From positions 1-64,000 of the forward strand of contig NZ_BCSW01000005.1 of the NCBI RefSeq assembly GCF_001571065.1: a stretch of DNA of 64,000 nt. Reading direction: 5' to 3'. The notes under the pieces are model-generated. The model saw only the letters and a program-made list of their open reading frames with translations, made no database searches and had not been told where the DNA came from. Below, piece after piece: positions 39,409-48,026 of the stretch. The translations under genes and the position numbers were made by a program. The stretch's first letter is position 1, and the number at the start of each line of letters is the position of its first letter. Origin of the DNA: Dietzia cinnamea NBRC 102147 (GTDB taxonomy: Bacteria > Actinomycetota > Actinomycetes > Mycobacteriales > Mycobacteriaceae).

Positions 39409-39424
39409 ATCACAACGGTGTGAT
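39409..39424. promoter_or_regulatory. Possible operator, ATCACA-N4-TGTGAT
   Basis: A perfect inverted repeat with 6-bp arms lies about 75 bp before the DUF3263 gene and 65 bp before the def start. The half-sites face the wrong way for CRP/GlxR. Confidence 0.35.
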
Positions 39425-39499
39425 CTGGCCGGACTGCTGGCCGGGTTGCTGGCCTGGGCGTCGGGTGCGGTGCCCGTTGGTACACGAGGAGGTGCGCGC

Positions 39500-39829
39500 A
39501 TGGGTCGATCGGCTGCCGCGACGCGTGAGGCAACCACCGGAGGCGACCGGGAGGGCCCGCTGCCCGCCGCCGACCCCGTCCTGTCGGAGCGGGATCAGAA
39601 GATGCTCGAGTTCGAGCGGCAGTGGTGGAAGTTCGCCGGTTCCAAGGAGGAGGCGATCCGGCAGCAGTTCGACATGTCGGGCACCCGCTACTTCCAGATC
39701 CTCAACGACCTCATCGACCGCCCCGAGGCGCTGGCCGCCGATCCCCTGCTCGTCAAGCGGCTGCGCCGCATGCGTTCGAGCCGCCAGAAGGCACGCGCGG
39801 CGCGCAACCTGGGAATGCGCCTCGACTGA
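39500..39829 (+). CDS. DUF3263 small DNA-binding-like protein (Rv0430 type)
   Basis: A 109-residue protein. Residues about 25-95 are DUF3263: LSERDQKMLEFERQWW, EEAIRQQFDMSGTRYFQILN and LLVKRLRRMRSSRQKARAAR. The middle looks like a helix-turn-helix and the tail is strongly basic, so DNA binding is plausible. ATG 39500 has AGGAGG 7 nt upstream. It stands just before the virR-like gene, as Rv0430 does before Rv0431. Confidence 0.85.
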   Translation: MGRSAAATREATTGGDREGPLPAADPVLSERDQKMLEFERQWWKFAGSKEEAIRQQFDMSGTRYFQILNDLIDRPEALAADPLLVKRLRRMRSSRQKARAARNLGMRLD

Positions 39830-39831
39830 CC

Positions 39832-39837
39832 TAGACT
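39832..39837 (+). promoter_or_regulatory. Leaderless -10 of the virR-like gene
   Basis: TAGACT ends 7 nt before GTG 39845, just after the DUF3263 stop. Confidence 0.55.
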
Positions 39838-39844
39838 CGGGCGC

Positions 39845-40666
39845 GTGAGCTCCCAGTCCGAGAACCCGCAGTACGCCCCGCAGCCCGGCGACCCCGACCA
39901 CGGCGATCCCCGGTACGACGACGCACGGTACGGCGACCCCCGGGACGGCGGCCCGTACGACGCCGACGACCCCTACGGCCCGGGCGCTGGCGACCCCGAC
40001 GAGCCCAGCGGCCCGCCGTACCGCGCCATCGCGATGGTGCTGCTGTCGGCGGTCGTGCTCGCCGTGGGCATCGGGCTGGTGCAGCTGTTCGGGGGCGACG
40101 ACGACGAGGCGGCCCCCACCGCCGACGAGGGCACCTCCCAGGTCGAGCAGGACGGCTCGACCGGTCAGGGCGCCGACGGCCAGCCCGCGCAGGGTGAGGC
40201 CGGCGGGGCTGAGGGTGCACCCGCCCAGGGCGGCGCCCCCGGTGGTCAGGACGGCGCGGTGGGAGCCCCCGGCGAGGCCGGCGGCGAGGCCCAGCCCGGC
40301 GATCCCGCCGCCCCGGCCGACCCGCCCGCGGCCGGGCAGCCTCCCGCCCAGCCCGGCGCGCCCGGACCGGACGTGACCAGCGTGCCGGTGCAGATCTTCA
40401 ACAACAGCACCGTCACCGGCCTGGCAGCCCGCACGGGCGAGGCGCTGCGCGAGAGCGGCTTCGCGGTGGGCGACGTGGCCAACATGCCGTCCAACCGCGG
40501 CGTGGTGGCGGAGTCCACCGCCTTCTACGGCACCGGGCCCGGTGAGCAGCAGGCCGCGCAGGCGATCGCCGCCCAGCTGGGGATCACCGCCAAGCCGCGT
40601 CCGGCGGATCTGGCGGGGGAGGCTCCCGGGGTGATCGTGATCGTCACCCAGGATCTCGACCGCTGA
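39845..40666 (+). CDS. LytR C-terminal-domain membrane protein, VirR-like
   Basis: A 273-residue protein: acidic, repeat-rich cytosolic N-terminus (1-58), one membrane segment (about 60-82, IAMVLLSAVVLAVGIGLVQL), a Gly/Pro/Gln linker to about 178, and a LytR_C domain (VPVQIFNNSTVTGLAARTGE, LRESGFAVGDV, APGVIVIVTQDL). This is the layout of M. tuberculosis Rv0431 (VirR), which binds LCP ligases and restrains vesicle release. Position supports orthology. Start GTG fits the leaderless promoter. Confidence 0.85.
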   Translation: MSSQSENPQYAPQPGDPDHGDPRYDDARYGDPRDGGPYDADDPYGPGAGDPDEPSGPPYRAIAMVLLSAVVLAVGIGLVQLFGGDDDEAAPTADEGTSQVEQDGSTGQGADGQPAQGEAGGAEGAPAQGGAPGGQDGAVGAPGEAGGEAQPGDPAAPADPPAAGQPPAQPGAPGPDVTSVPVQIFNNSTVTGLAARTGEALRESGFAVGDVANMPSNRGVVAESTAFYGTGPGEQQAAQAIAAQLGITAKPRPADLAGEAPGVIVIVTQDLDR

Positions 40667-40676
40667 CCCCTGAGGA

Positions 40677-40682
40677 TATGAT
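40677..40682 (+). promoter_or_regulatory. -10 of the lipoprotein gene
   Basis: TATGAT lies 77 bp before ATG 40760, implying a normal leader of about 70 nt with ribosome site AAGGAG. Confidence 0.45.
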
Positions 40683-40759
40683 GAGCCCACGCGTCCGGCC
40701 CGTCCGCGGGACGCACGCCCAGTAGCGACTTGCAGCCTCCCGAGATCGAAGGAGCCCCC

Positions 40760-41107
40760 ATGGCCCCGCGTCAGACCGCCCGCCGCATCCTGGTCGCGGC
40801 TCCCGCACTCGCCCTCGCGTTCGCCGTGGCCGCGTGCAGCCCCAACCAGGAGCCGGCCGATCCCGACGCGCCGTACACGCTGCCCACGTACTCCGAGGAG
40901 TCCGCGCCCCACTCCTCCATCCCGGAGACGCAGGAGACCGACGACCCCGACACGATCGAGGACTTCGAGGCCGGCACTACCGCGGCCGGCATCCCCGGTG
41001 AGGGTGGAGACGAGGGCGGCGGCCAGGCCACCACCGACGACGGACTCCCGGTCCCGGGCGCCGGGCAGCAGGCCGGCAGCGCGGTTCCGACGCGGCCCGC
41101 CCCCTGA
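40760..41107 (+). CDS. Small acidic lipoprotein
   Basis: A 115-residue protein with a lipoprotein signal: RRILVAAPALALAFAVAAC, lipobox AVAAC. The mature part is acidic and Pro/Gly/Thr-rich, without a recognised fold. ATG 40760 has AAGGAG 6 nt upstream. In M. tuberculosis the lipoprotein SodC (Rv0432) is in this place; no SOD motifs are seen here. Confidence 0.75.
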   Translation: MAPRQTARRILVAAPALALAFAVAACSPNQEPADPDAPYTLPTYSEESAPHSSIPETQETDDPDTIEDFEAGTTAAGIPGEGGDEGGGQATTDDGLPVPGAGQQAGSAVPTRPAP

Positions 41108-41130
41108 TCTCCGGTCCGGCCACCGGACCC

Positions 41131-41168
41131 GCGAGCCCCGCACCCGAGCAGACGGGTGCGGGGCTCGC
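41131..41168. terminator. Strong terminator hairpin
   Basis: A perfect 16-bp stem (GCGAGCCCCGCACCCG with its complement) around AGCAGA lies between the convergent lipoprotein and Mrp operon. It has a T/G-rich tail on the plus strand, so it may act both ways. Confidence 0.8.
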
Positions 41169-41236
41169 GTCGTGTGTGGCCGCAGGCGGCGCCAGGCCCG
41201 GCGCTCAAGCCCCGGCTCTGCGGCCCGCGGTGCGGC

Positions 41237-41605
41237 TCAGAGGGGTCCGCGGCCGTCGAGACGGGGGCCGGTGTACTTCTCCAGCACGGGCGCCTCGTGG
41301 GTGATGGTCCCGTCCTCCACACTCTCGCGGTAGGCGAGATTGCCCACCCGGTTGGCGATCACGGGTGCGGCGCACACGGCCACGATCGCGGTGAGGACGA
41401 GCATGCCGAGGTCGATGTCCGGGAAAACCCGGATCCCCGCGCCGATGAGGACGAGGACCAGCCCGAGCACCTGAGGTTTGGCCGCCGGGTGCATTCGGCT
41501 GAGGGTGTCGCGGAACCGCACGAGGCCGATCGCGCTGCACAAGGTCAGTAGCGCGCCGGCGAGAACGAACAGCGCGGCGATGATCTCGATGAGGTCGTCG
41601 CTCAT
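41237..41605 (-). CDS. mnhG: Mrp Na+/H+ antiporter subunit G
   Basis: A 122-residue membrane protein with three hydrophobic segments (IIAALFVLAGALLTLCSAIG, QVLGLVLVLIGAGIRVF, LGMLVLTAIVAVCAAPVIA) and the family motif VRFRDTLSRMHPAAK. It overlaps mnhF by 4 bp (ATGA) and has AGGAGG 7 nt upstream. Last gene of the operon. Confidence 0.93.
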   Translation of the reverse strand: MSDDLIEIIAALFVLAGALLTLCSAIGLVRFRDTLSRMHPAAKPQVLGLVLVLIGAGIRVFPDIDLGMLVLTAIVAVCAAPVIANRVGNLAYRESVEDGTITHEAPVLEKYTGPRLDGRGPL

Positions 41606-41895
41606 GAAATGGCCTCCTCGGGGGTGCCGATGTTGTCGCTGACGCGGAACCGGGCCACGGACACCGAACCCAGGAACGCGACCAGTGCCAGCGCGACGAG
41701 CGCCGCTGCGGGGGTGGTGTCCTTCGTCCACGCGATGTAGACGGCGATGCCCCCTTGAGCGACGGCGACCATCATGTCGAGGGAGATGAGCCGGTCGAGG
41801 GTGTTGGGTCCGCCGACCAGACGGATCATCGTCACGAACAGCGCGGCAGTCAGCGCGATGATCGCCAGGATCCAGAGGACGAGTGCGACGCTCAC
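41602..41895 (-). CDS. mnhF: Mrp Na+/H+ antiporter subunit F
   Basis: A 97-residue protein with three membrane segments and the motif RLVGGPNTLDRLISLDMM. Start GTG 41895 overlaps the mnhE stop (GTGA). Confidence 0.93.
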   Translation of the reverse strand: MSVALVLWILAIIALTAALFVTMIRLVGGPNTLDRLISLDMMVAVAQGGIAVYIAWTKDTTPAAALVALALVAFLGSVSVARFRVSDNIGTPEEAIS

Positions 41896-42632
41896 CAGGG
41901 TCCCTCCTCTTCCGTCGTGGGATCGAACGGCTTCTTCTCGTCGCCATCGGGGCCTGCGGGGTTGTCGGGGCCGGCGGCCCGGTCGGCGTCGGGATCTGCC
42001 GGGTCCGTGTCGCCGGCGGGATCCACCGGCTCCGCGGGCGCCACGGTGCTCGCGGCGCTCGGGGCCCTGTCGGCGGGGGCCGAGTAGTGCCCGGGGCTCG
42101 GCCTCCAGTCCTCGTCTCGCTCGAAGGCGCGGAGGTAGAGCTTCTCCACGTGTGCGGTCTGGCGGCGGAACCGCTCCACGGCCTCGTCGGTACCGGCGTC
42201 CAGGACGTGCACGTAGACGTAGCGGGCCACCGGGTCGACTCGGACCACGATGCCGCCGGGCAGCAGGTTGAGGGTGTTCACCGCCAGGGCGAGGTTGAAG
42301 TCTGACTTCAGTCGCATCGGCGCGCGCAGCACCGCGGACCGGGGTGGCGCCTTCGGCCGGATCGACTGCCAGGAGACGATCAGCGACGACCGGATCAGGT
42401 AGAACGCCACGACCAGCACGAGCCAGACCGTGGACAGCGGCCGGAGCAGACCCTCGACCGGCACCCGCGGCAGGGGCAGGACCACCATCACCAGGATCGC
42501 CACGAGCAGTCCGGAGACGACGGTGCCGATGTCGAAGCTGCCCCACAGCAGTACCCAGGCGAAGGTGAGCCACAACGTCATGAAGACGCGGGCGCCGAGC
42601 ACCCGCAGGTCGGGAGAAGGCTTGCGTCCCAT
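41892..42632 (-). CDS. mnhE: Mrp Na+/H+ antiporter subunit E with acidic tail
   Basis: A 246-residue protein. Residues 1-165 are the MnhE domain: membrane segments (TLWLTFAWVLLWGSF; SGLLVAILVMVVLPL; TVWLVLVVAFYLIRSSL) and NTLNLLPGGIVVRVD. From about 175 a Pro/Asp/Ala-rich tail of 70 residues, not part of the family, ends TEEEGPW. One base separates it from mnhD. Confidence 0.92.
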   Translation of the reverse strand: MGRKPSPDLRVLGARVFMTLWLTFAWVLLWGSFDIGTVVSGLLVAILVMVVLPLPRVPVEGLLRPLSTVWLVLVVAFYLIRSSLIVSWQSIRPKAPPRSAVLRAPMRLKSDFNLALAVNTLNLLPGGIVVRVDPVARYVYVHVLDAGTDEAVERFRRQTAHVEKLYLRAFERDEDWRPSPGHYSAPADRAPSAASTVAPAEPVDPAGDTDPADPDADRAAGPDNPAGPDGDEKKPFDPTTEEEGPW

Positions 42633-42633
42633 G

Positions 42634-44259
42634 TCAGCGCACCCCCGTCACGGAGTCGACGTACCGGTCGGGTGAGGTGTCGGTGGGGACCGTGTAGAGG
42701 TACTCGGCGCGCTCGCGCAGGGTGGCGGCGGCGCCGTCTGCCACCCGGAGCAGCGGTCCGGCGAAGATCGTCATGAGCAGCGAGACCACGATGAGCGCCC
42801 ACGTCGGGGCGAGCATGCTCCAGGGCATCTTGCCGACCTCCTCGCGCTCGTCGAACTCGACGTACTCGTCGGAGGGGAGGAGGGACAGCGGCCGGGCCAG
42901 CGCGAGGGCACCCTCCGGGGCGTCGGCCCGCGGCCGCCAGAAGGCCTTGGACCACACGCGCGCGACCACGTAGAGCGTCAGCAGGCTGGTGACCATGGCG
43001 CCCGCGATGAGCACCCACAGCAGGGCTCCGCCCTTCTCCGCGCCGGCCTGGACGACCGCGAGCTTGCCGATGAACCCGGAGAACGGGGGGATGCCTCCGA
43101 GGTTGAGCGCGGGGACGAGGAACGTGACCGCGAGGACGGGACTGGCGACGCCGAGGGATCCGAGCCGACGCAGGGACGACGACCCCGCCTGGCGTTCGAT
43201 CAGACCGACCACGAGGAAGAGGGTCGTCTGGACGATGATGTGGTGCCCGACGTAGTAGATCGCCGCGCTGAGCCCGGCTTCGCTGGACAGCGCGATGCCG
43301 AAGATCATGTAGCCGATGTGACTCACCAGCGTGAACGACAGTATTCGCTTGATGTCGGACTGGGCGATCGCGCCGAGGATGCCCACGACCATCGTGAGAA
43401 GACCGGCGACGAGCAGTACCCCGTCCATCCCGCCCCCGGGGAACACGAGGGTGTGGAAGCGGATGATCGCGTACACGCCGACTTTAGTGAGCAGGCCGGC
43501 GAACACGGCGGTGACCGGGGCGGGAGCGGTCGGGTAGGAGTCGGGCAGCCAGGTGGAGAGCGGGAAGACCGCGGCCTTGATACCGAACGCCACGAGGAAC
43601 ACTGCGAAGATCGTGTTGCGCAGGCCTTCCGGCACCTCCGCCATCCGCGTGGCCAGCTGAGCCAGGTTGAGCGTGCCGACGGCCGAGTACGTCAGCGCGA
43701 TCCCCAGCAGGAAGACCATGGACGAGACCATCGACACGACGGTGTACGACACCCCCGCGCGGACGCGTTCCTGGCTGGCCCCGAGCGTGAGCAGGACGTA
43801 GGACGCGGCCAGGAGCATCTCGAACCCGACGAACAGGTTGAACAGGTCGCCCGCGATGAAGGCGGCGTTGAGTCCCGCCGCCAGCGCGAGGTAGGTGGGC
43901 AGGAAGATCGAGGTGGGCTGGTCGCCGTCGCCGTCGCGGACACCCTGCCCGACGGCATAGATGATGACCGTCAGCAGCACGATGGCGGCCACACACAGCA
44001 TCAGGGCGCTGAGCCGGTCGGCGACCAGGGTGATGCCGACCGGGGCGTCCCACCCGCCCACCTGCACCGTGTGCATGCCGTGCGAGTCCGTGAGCACCAG
44101 CAGGAGCCCGGAGATGACGAGCAGAGCGGACAGGGTCGTGATGGTGATGATGTTCTGGACCCGCGGCCGGCGGGAGACCACCAGGCACAGCGCGGCCGCG
44201 AGCAGCGGCAGGAGGACGACGGAGGGGATGAGGTACCCGAAGAGGTCGGGAGAGATCAC
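42634..44259 (-). CDS. mnhD: Mrp Na+/H+ antiporter subunit D
   Basis: A 541-residue complex-I-type antiporter subunit. Conserved parts include FVGFEMLLAASYVLLTLGA (TM5 glutamate), FGIKAAVFPLSTWLPDSYPTAPAP and SHIGYMIFGIAL. Start GTG 44259 overlaps the mnhC stop. Confidence 0.95.
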   Translation of the reverse strand: MISPDLFGYLIPSVVLLPLLAAALCLVVSRRPRVQNIITITTLSALLVISGLLLVLTDSHGMHTVQVGGWDAPVGITLVADRLSALMLCVAAIVLLTVIIYAVGQGVRDGDGDQPTSIFLPTYLALAAGLNAAFIAGDLFNLFVGFEMLLAASYVLLTLGASQERVRAGVSYTVVSMVSSMVFLLGIALTYSAVGTLNLAQLATRMAEVPEGLRNTIFAVFLVAFGIKAAVFPLSTWLPDSYPTAPAPVTAVFAGLLTKVGVYAIIRFHTLVFPGGGMDGVLLVAGLLTMVVGILGAIAQSDIKRILSFTLVSHIGYMIFGIALSSEAGLSAAIYYVGHHIIVQTTLFLVVGLIERQAGSSSLRRLGSLGVASPVLAVTFLVPALNLGGIPPFSGFIGKLAVVQAGAEKGGALLWVLIAGAMVTSLLTLYVVARVWSKAFWRPRADAPEGALALARPLSLLPSDEYVEFDEREEVGKMPWSMLAPTWALIVVSLLMTIFAGPLLRVADGAAATLRERAEYLYTVPTDTSPDRYVDSVTGVR

Positions 44260-44855
44260 AGTTCCTCCTCCTTACCGGCCTTCTTGTACCGCCGCTCTCG
44301 TCTGTCGACCTCCCGCGCCTCGGCCTCGGCTTTCGCCCTGGCCTCTGCGCGGGCCTCCGCCCGGGCTTCGGCTTCGGCCTCGGCTTCCTCGAGGTCCTCG
44401 TCGTCGTAATCCACGTGGTCGCCGAGTTCGGTGGGCTGGCCCGTGGTCTGGTCGTCCGAGGCGTCGCGGTCCGGAGCGGACCAGGCGTCGGTGGGGGAGC
44501 GTTGGGCGATCTTGGTGTCCTCGGCGTCGTCCGCGACCTCGTCCACAGTGGTGAACTGATAGGAGCGGTAGGCCAGGGCCAGGATGAACGCACCCACGCC
44601 GGCGGTGATGACGATCGCGGTGAGGATCATCGCCTGGGACAACGGATCCGAGTCGACGGTGTTGTCGCCCCATGACCGGCCGCGGATGGGCGGGTTCCCC
44701 GGGGCTCCACCGGCCGCGAGGATGAGCAGGTTGACGCCGTTGGACAGGATCATGATGCCGAGCAGGATCTTGATGATCGCGCGCTCGAGAAGCAGGTAGA
44801 CACCGGTGGCGCTGAGGACACCGGCCATGAGTAGGAGTGCGAAGTCGGCGGTCAT
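44256..44855 (-). CDS. mnhC: Mrp Na+/H+ antiporter subunit C with coiled-coil tail
   Basis: A 199-residue protein. Residues 1-105 are the NuoK-like MnhC: three membrane segments, GVNLLILAAGG and DPLSQAMILTAIVITAGVGA. From about 108 a soluble tail of 90 residues contains an acidic part and then a run of Glu-Ala-Arg repeats (EARAEARAEARAKAEAEAR) that should be a long charged helix, ending in basic residues. Overlaps mnhA by 4 bp. Confidence 0.93.
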   Translation of the reverse strand: MTADFALLLMAGVLSATGVYLLLERAIIKILLGIMILSNGVNLLILAAGGAPGNPPIRGRSWGDNTVDSDPLSQAMILTAIVITAGVGAFILALAYRSYQFTTVDEVADDAEDTKIAQRSPTDAWSAPDRDASDDQTTGQPTELGDHVDYDDEDLEEAEAEAEARAEARAEARAKAEAEAREVDRRERRYKKAGKEEEL

Positions 44856-47800
44856 GGCATCCCCTGGGGTGTGGTGCCCTGGTTCTCGGCGGCCTCGAGA
44901 CGCGCGGCGCGGCGCGCGGCCAGGTCGGACCGTGGAGCTTCGCTGTCGACGCCGGGGACGCGGCGCAGGGCGGCGGTGGAGGGCGAGTCGGTGGCGTCGA
45001 CGTAGACGGCCCTGAGCTCCTCGAGGTCCTCGGCGTCGAGGTCGAGCCGCGCTCCCAGGCTGCGGAGGATGTCGAGGACCAGGCCGACGACGATGAGGTA
45101 CACGCCCGCGTCGAAGAACAGCGCGGTGACGAGCTTGACCTCACCGAACACGGGCAGCGTCCACTCGAAGGTGGCGCTGGACAGCGGCGGCGCACCGAGG
45201 GCCATCGAGGCGGCGGCGGTACCGGCGGCCAGCAGGAGGCCGGCGCCGAGGATCCGTCCGGCATCGATCGGGACGGCCTCGCCGAGTTCGTAACGGCCAC
45301 CCGCGAGGTAGCGCAGAACGAGCGCGAGACCCGCGACCAGCCCCCCGGCGAAACCGCCGCCGGGGTTGTTGTGGCCGGCGAAGAAGAAGAACAGGCTCAG
45401 GATCATCATCGTGGGGAAGATGAGACGGGTGGTGACCTCGAGGACGAGCGAGCGGGCGCGGGGGTCGCGCACGGTCGCGCCGACCAGCCACCGGCCGGGC
45501 GAAGCCCCCGGTGCCTCGATGACGATCCGGGCCGCCTCCATCCCGCGCCGTCCGGAGCGGGTCTTGTCGGCGTCAGCGATGCGTGGCCCGGAGCCGTAGC
45601 GACGATTGCGGAAGACGAGGCTGGCCACACCGGTCGCGGCGACCAGCAGCACGGTGATCTCGCCGAGGGTGTCCCAGGCGCGGATGTCGACGAGGGTGAC
45701 GTTGACGGCGTTGGCGCCGTTGCCGATCCGGTAGGCGATGTCCGGGAAGACCGTGGACACGGCTGGGTCCTGGCGGGCGTTGATGGCGTACGCGCCGACG
45801 ATGACGACGAGGAGTCCCACGCCGATGCCGAGCCAGGCGCGCAGGCGGCGGAAGCCGTCGGACAGGGGCACCTCGGCGGGCATCGTGCGCAGGACCAGCA
45901 CGAACGTGACCATCATCAGCGTCTCGACCAGCACCTGGGTGAGCGCGAGGTCGGGAGCACCGTGGAAGGCGAAGATCACGGCGACGCCGTAGCCGGTCAC
46001 GGACATGTTGACGACCGCGGCGAGGCGGTTGCGCAGGACGGTGGCGGCGACCGCGGCGACGGTCATGGGGATCATGACGAACAGCACGACCGGATTGGCG
46101 GACAGTTCCATCCGCAGGCCCTCGCGGGTGCCGACCAGCAGGGACACGAAGGGGAACACCACGAGCGTGAACAGGATGATGCCCAGGGTCAGCGGGAGGG
46201 AGCCGCGCTGGATGCTGGCGGTCAGGCGCAGCGACAAGATGTCGAAGAAGCGCAGGACGGCGTCGTAGATGCGGTCCGCGTTACCCAGGGCGGGCGACTC
46301 GAACTGCATCCGCTCCACGGTCCGCTGCGCGACGTAGAGCATGGTGCCGAGGACGTATACGACCGCGGTGAGCGCGAGCGGGACACCGAACCCGTGCCAC
46401 AGCCCGAGGTGGTAGGCCTCCTCGCCCGCCCACGGGCTGCCCGGCGGGAACGCGACGTCGACGAACCGGGTGAGCAGTGCCTCGACGGGCGCCGACCACA
46501 CACCGAGCACGAGGCCGGCGACGGAGAGGAGCGCGGGCACGGAGAGGAAGAGCGGGGTGACCGGCTTCGACTCGGCGACCGCGGGGCTGATCCCGTCCGG
46601 GAAGAACGGCTTGGAGCGGAACGCGCCCATGACGAGGCGGGCGGTGTAGGAGAAGGTGAGGACCGAGCCGACGACCAGCCCGGCGGTGACGACGAGCGCC
46701 GGCATGCCGTGGAGCCGCTCCTCGGTCAGCGTGGTGGCGAACGCGGATTCCTTACCGACGAATCCGAGGAAGGGCGGGAGACCGGCCATCGACGCGGCGG
46801 CGAGGGTGAAGAAGACGGCGAGAGCGGGACTCTTGCGGCCCAGACCGGACAGTTCGCGGATCTCCCGGGTGCCGGTGGTCTTGTCGATGACGCCGACGGC
46901 CATGAACAGCGCGGACTTGAACAGCGAGTGCGCCAGCAGCATCGTGAGTCCGGCGAGCATCGTGTCGCGCGATCCGATGCCGACCAGGACCAGCAGGAAC
47001 CCCAGCTGGGACACGGTTCCGAAGGCGAGCACCAGCTTGAGGTCGGTTTCCCGCAGGGCGCGCCAGCCGGCCATGAGCAGGGACACCAGGCCGAGAACGA
47101 TGAGCGGCAGCTGCCACGTCGACGATCCGGACAGGCCCGGGCTGAAGGCGGCGACGAGGAAGACCCCGGCCTTGACCATCGCCGCGGAGTGCAGGTAGGC
47201 GCTCACCGGCGTGGGTGCGGACATGGCTCCGGGGAGCCAGAAATGCAGGGGGGCGATGGCGGATTTACTCGTCGCGCCGACGATCACCAGGCCGAGAGCC
47301 CAGTGGACGAGAGAGCCGGACGGCGGAGAGGCGACGATCTCGCTGAGCAGGTAGGTTCCGGCCTCCTGGGCCAGGATGATCATGCCGACCAGCATCGCCA
47401 GGCCGCCGAGTGTGGTGACGAGCAGGGCTTGTGTGGCGGCGCGGCGGGATGTCGCCCGCTCCGCGTAGTGGCCGACGAGTAGGAAGCTCAGGACGGAGGT
47501 GATCTCCCAGAAGGTGTAGAGCAGCACCATGTTGTCGGCCACGACCAGGCCGAACATGACTCCGGCGAACGCGACCATCTCGGCCGCGAACAGGTGCAGG
47601 CGGGGCTCGGTGTCGTCGAAGTACCAGGTGCAGTAGAACAGGACGAGCGCGCCGACGCCCAGTGCGATGAGGGACATCAGTGCGGACAGCGCGTCCATCC
47701 GCAGGTCCAGCGTCAGGTGGATGCCGGGCGCCCACTGGAGGGTCTCCGTGGGCACACGGTCGAGATTGGCGGCCACCCATACCGCGCCGCCGGCGGGGAC

Positions 47801-47896
47801 GAGCGCCAGCAGCGGGAAAGCGCGGCGTCCGAGCCTCAGCACCAGTGGGAGCGCGATCAGGGCGGCCACGGCATGGGCCGCGAGGATCACGATCAC
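44852..47896 (-). CDS. mnhA: Fused Mrp Na+/H+ antiporter subunits A and B
   Basis: A 1014-residue membrane protein, first of the six-gene operon. The N-terminal part is the NuoL-like MnhA (YTFWEITSVLSFLLVGHY, TSKSAIAPLHFWLPGAM, APTPVSAYLHSAAMVKAG), followed by the MnhA C-terminal DUF4040-like region (LALTQVLVETLMMVTFVLVL). From about 800 the MnhB domain follows (EVTTRLIFPTMMILSLFFFF, GHNNPGGGFAGGLVAGLA). GTG 47896 has AAGGAG 6 nt upstream. Mrp complexes export Na+ in exchange for H+ and serve salt and alkali tolerance. Confidence 0.94.
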   Translation of the reverse strand: MIVILAAHAVAALIALPLVLRLGRRAFPLLALVPAGGAVWVAANLDRVPTETLQWAPGIHLTLDLRMDALSALMSLIALGVGALVLFYCTWYFDDTEPRLHLFAAEMVAFAGVMFGLVVADNMVLLYTFWEITSVLSFLLVGHYAERATSRRAATQALLVTTLGGLAMLVGMIILAQEAGTYLLSEIVASPPSGSLVHWALGLVIVGATSKSAIAPLHFWLPGAMSAPTPVSAYLHSAAMVKAGVFLVAAFSPGLSGSSTWQLPLIVLGLVSLLMAGWRALRETDLKLVLAFGTVSQLGFLLVLVGIGSRDTMLAGLTMLLAHSLFKSALFMAVGVIDKTTGTREIRELSGLGRKSPALAVFFTLAAASMAGLPPFLGFVGKESAFATTLTEERLHGMPALVVTAGLVVGSVLTFSYTARLVMGAFRSKPFFPDGISPAVAESKPVTPLFLSVPALLSVAGLVLGVWSAPVEALLTRFVDVAFPPGSPWAGEEAYHLGLWHGFGVPLALTAVVYVLGTMLYVAQRTVERMQFESPALGNADRIYDAVLRFFDILSLRLTASIQRGSLPLTLGIILFTLVVFPFVSLLVGTREGLRMELSANPVVLFVMIPMTVAAVAATVLRNRLAAVVNMSVTGYGVAVIFAFHGAPDLALTQVLVETLMMVTFVLVLRTMPAEVPLSDGFRRLRAWLGIGVGLLVVIVGAYAINARQDPAVSTVFPDIAYRIGNGANAVNVTLVDIRAWDTLGEITVLLVAATGVASLVFRNRRYGSGPRIADADKTRSGRRGMEAARIVIEAPGASPGRWLVGATVRDPRARSLVLEVTTRLIFPTMMILSLFFFFAGHNNPGGGFAGGLVAGLALVLRYLAGGRYELGEAVPIDAGRILGAGLLLAAGTAAASMALGAPPLSSATFEWTLPVFGEVKLVTALFFDAGVYLIVVGLVLDILRSLGARLDLDAEDLEELRAVYVDATDSPSTAALRRVPGVDSEAPRSDLAARRAARLEAAENQGTTPQGMP

Positions 47897-48026
47897 CGGC
47901 GGCTCCTTCCCTTGCGTCGATCGGACGACGACATGCGGATGGACCCGCCGGGAGGGGGCGGGCGACCGGTGTCGACCGGGGCGTGGTTACTGCGCCTACT
48001 TTACAGAACAGCGTTTCGAGCCGCTT
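47897..48026 (-). promoter_or_regulatory. Mrp operon promoter region
   Basis: This stretch between the LeuA-like gene and mnhA holds TAAAGT (minus strand, 47998-48003) as a possible -10, giving a leader of about 95 nt. No operator was recognised. Confidence 0.3.

Noticed and set aside
39409..39424. GlxR/CRP-type binding site
   Set aside because: The arms read ATCACA then TGTGAT; GlxR/CRP sites have TGTGA first and TCACA second.
43240..44409. Open frame antisense to mnhD and mnhC
   Set aside because: Same shadow effect; mnhD and mnhC carry clear family motifs on the minus strand.
44837..47482. Open frame of 881 codons antisense to mnhA
   Set aside because: Asp/Glu/Gly/His-rich shadow of a long membrane-protein gene; no ribosome site or family likeness.
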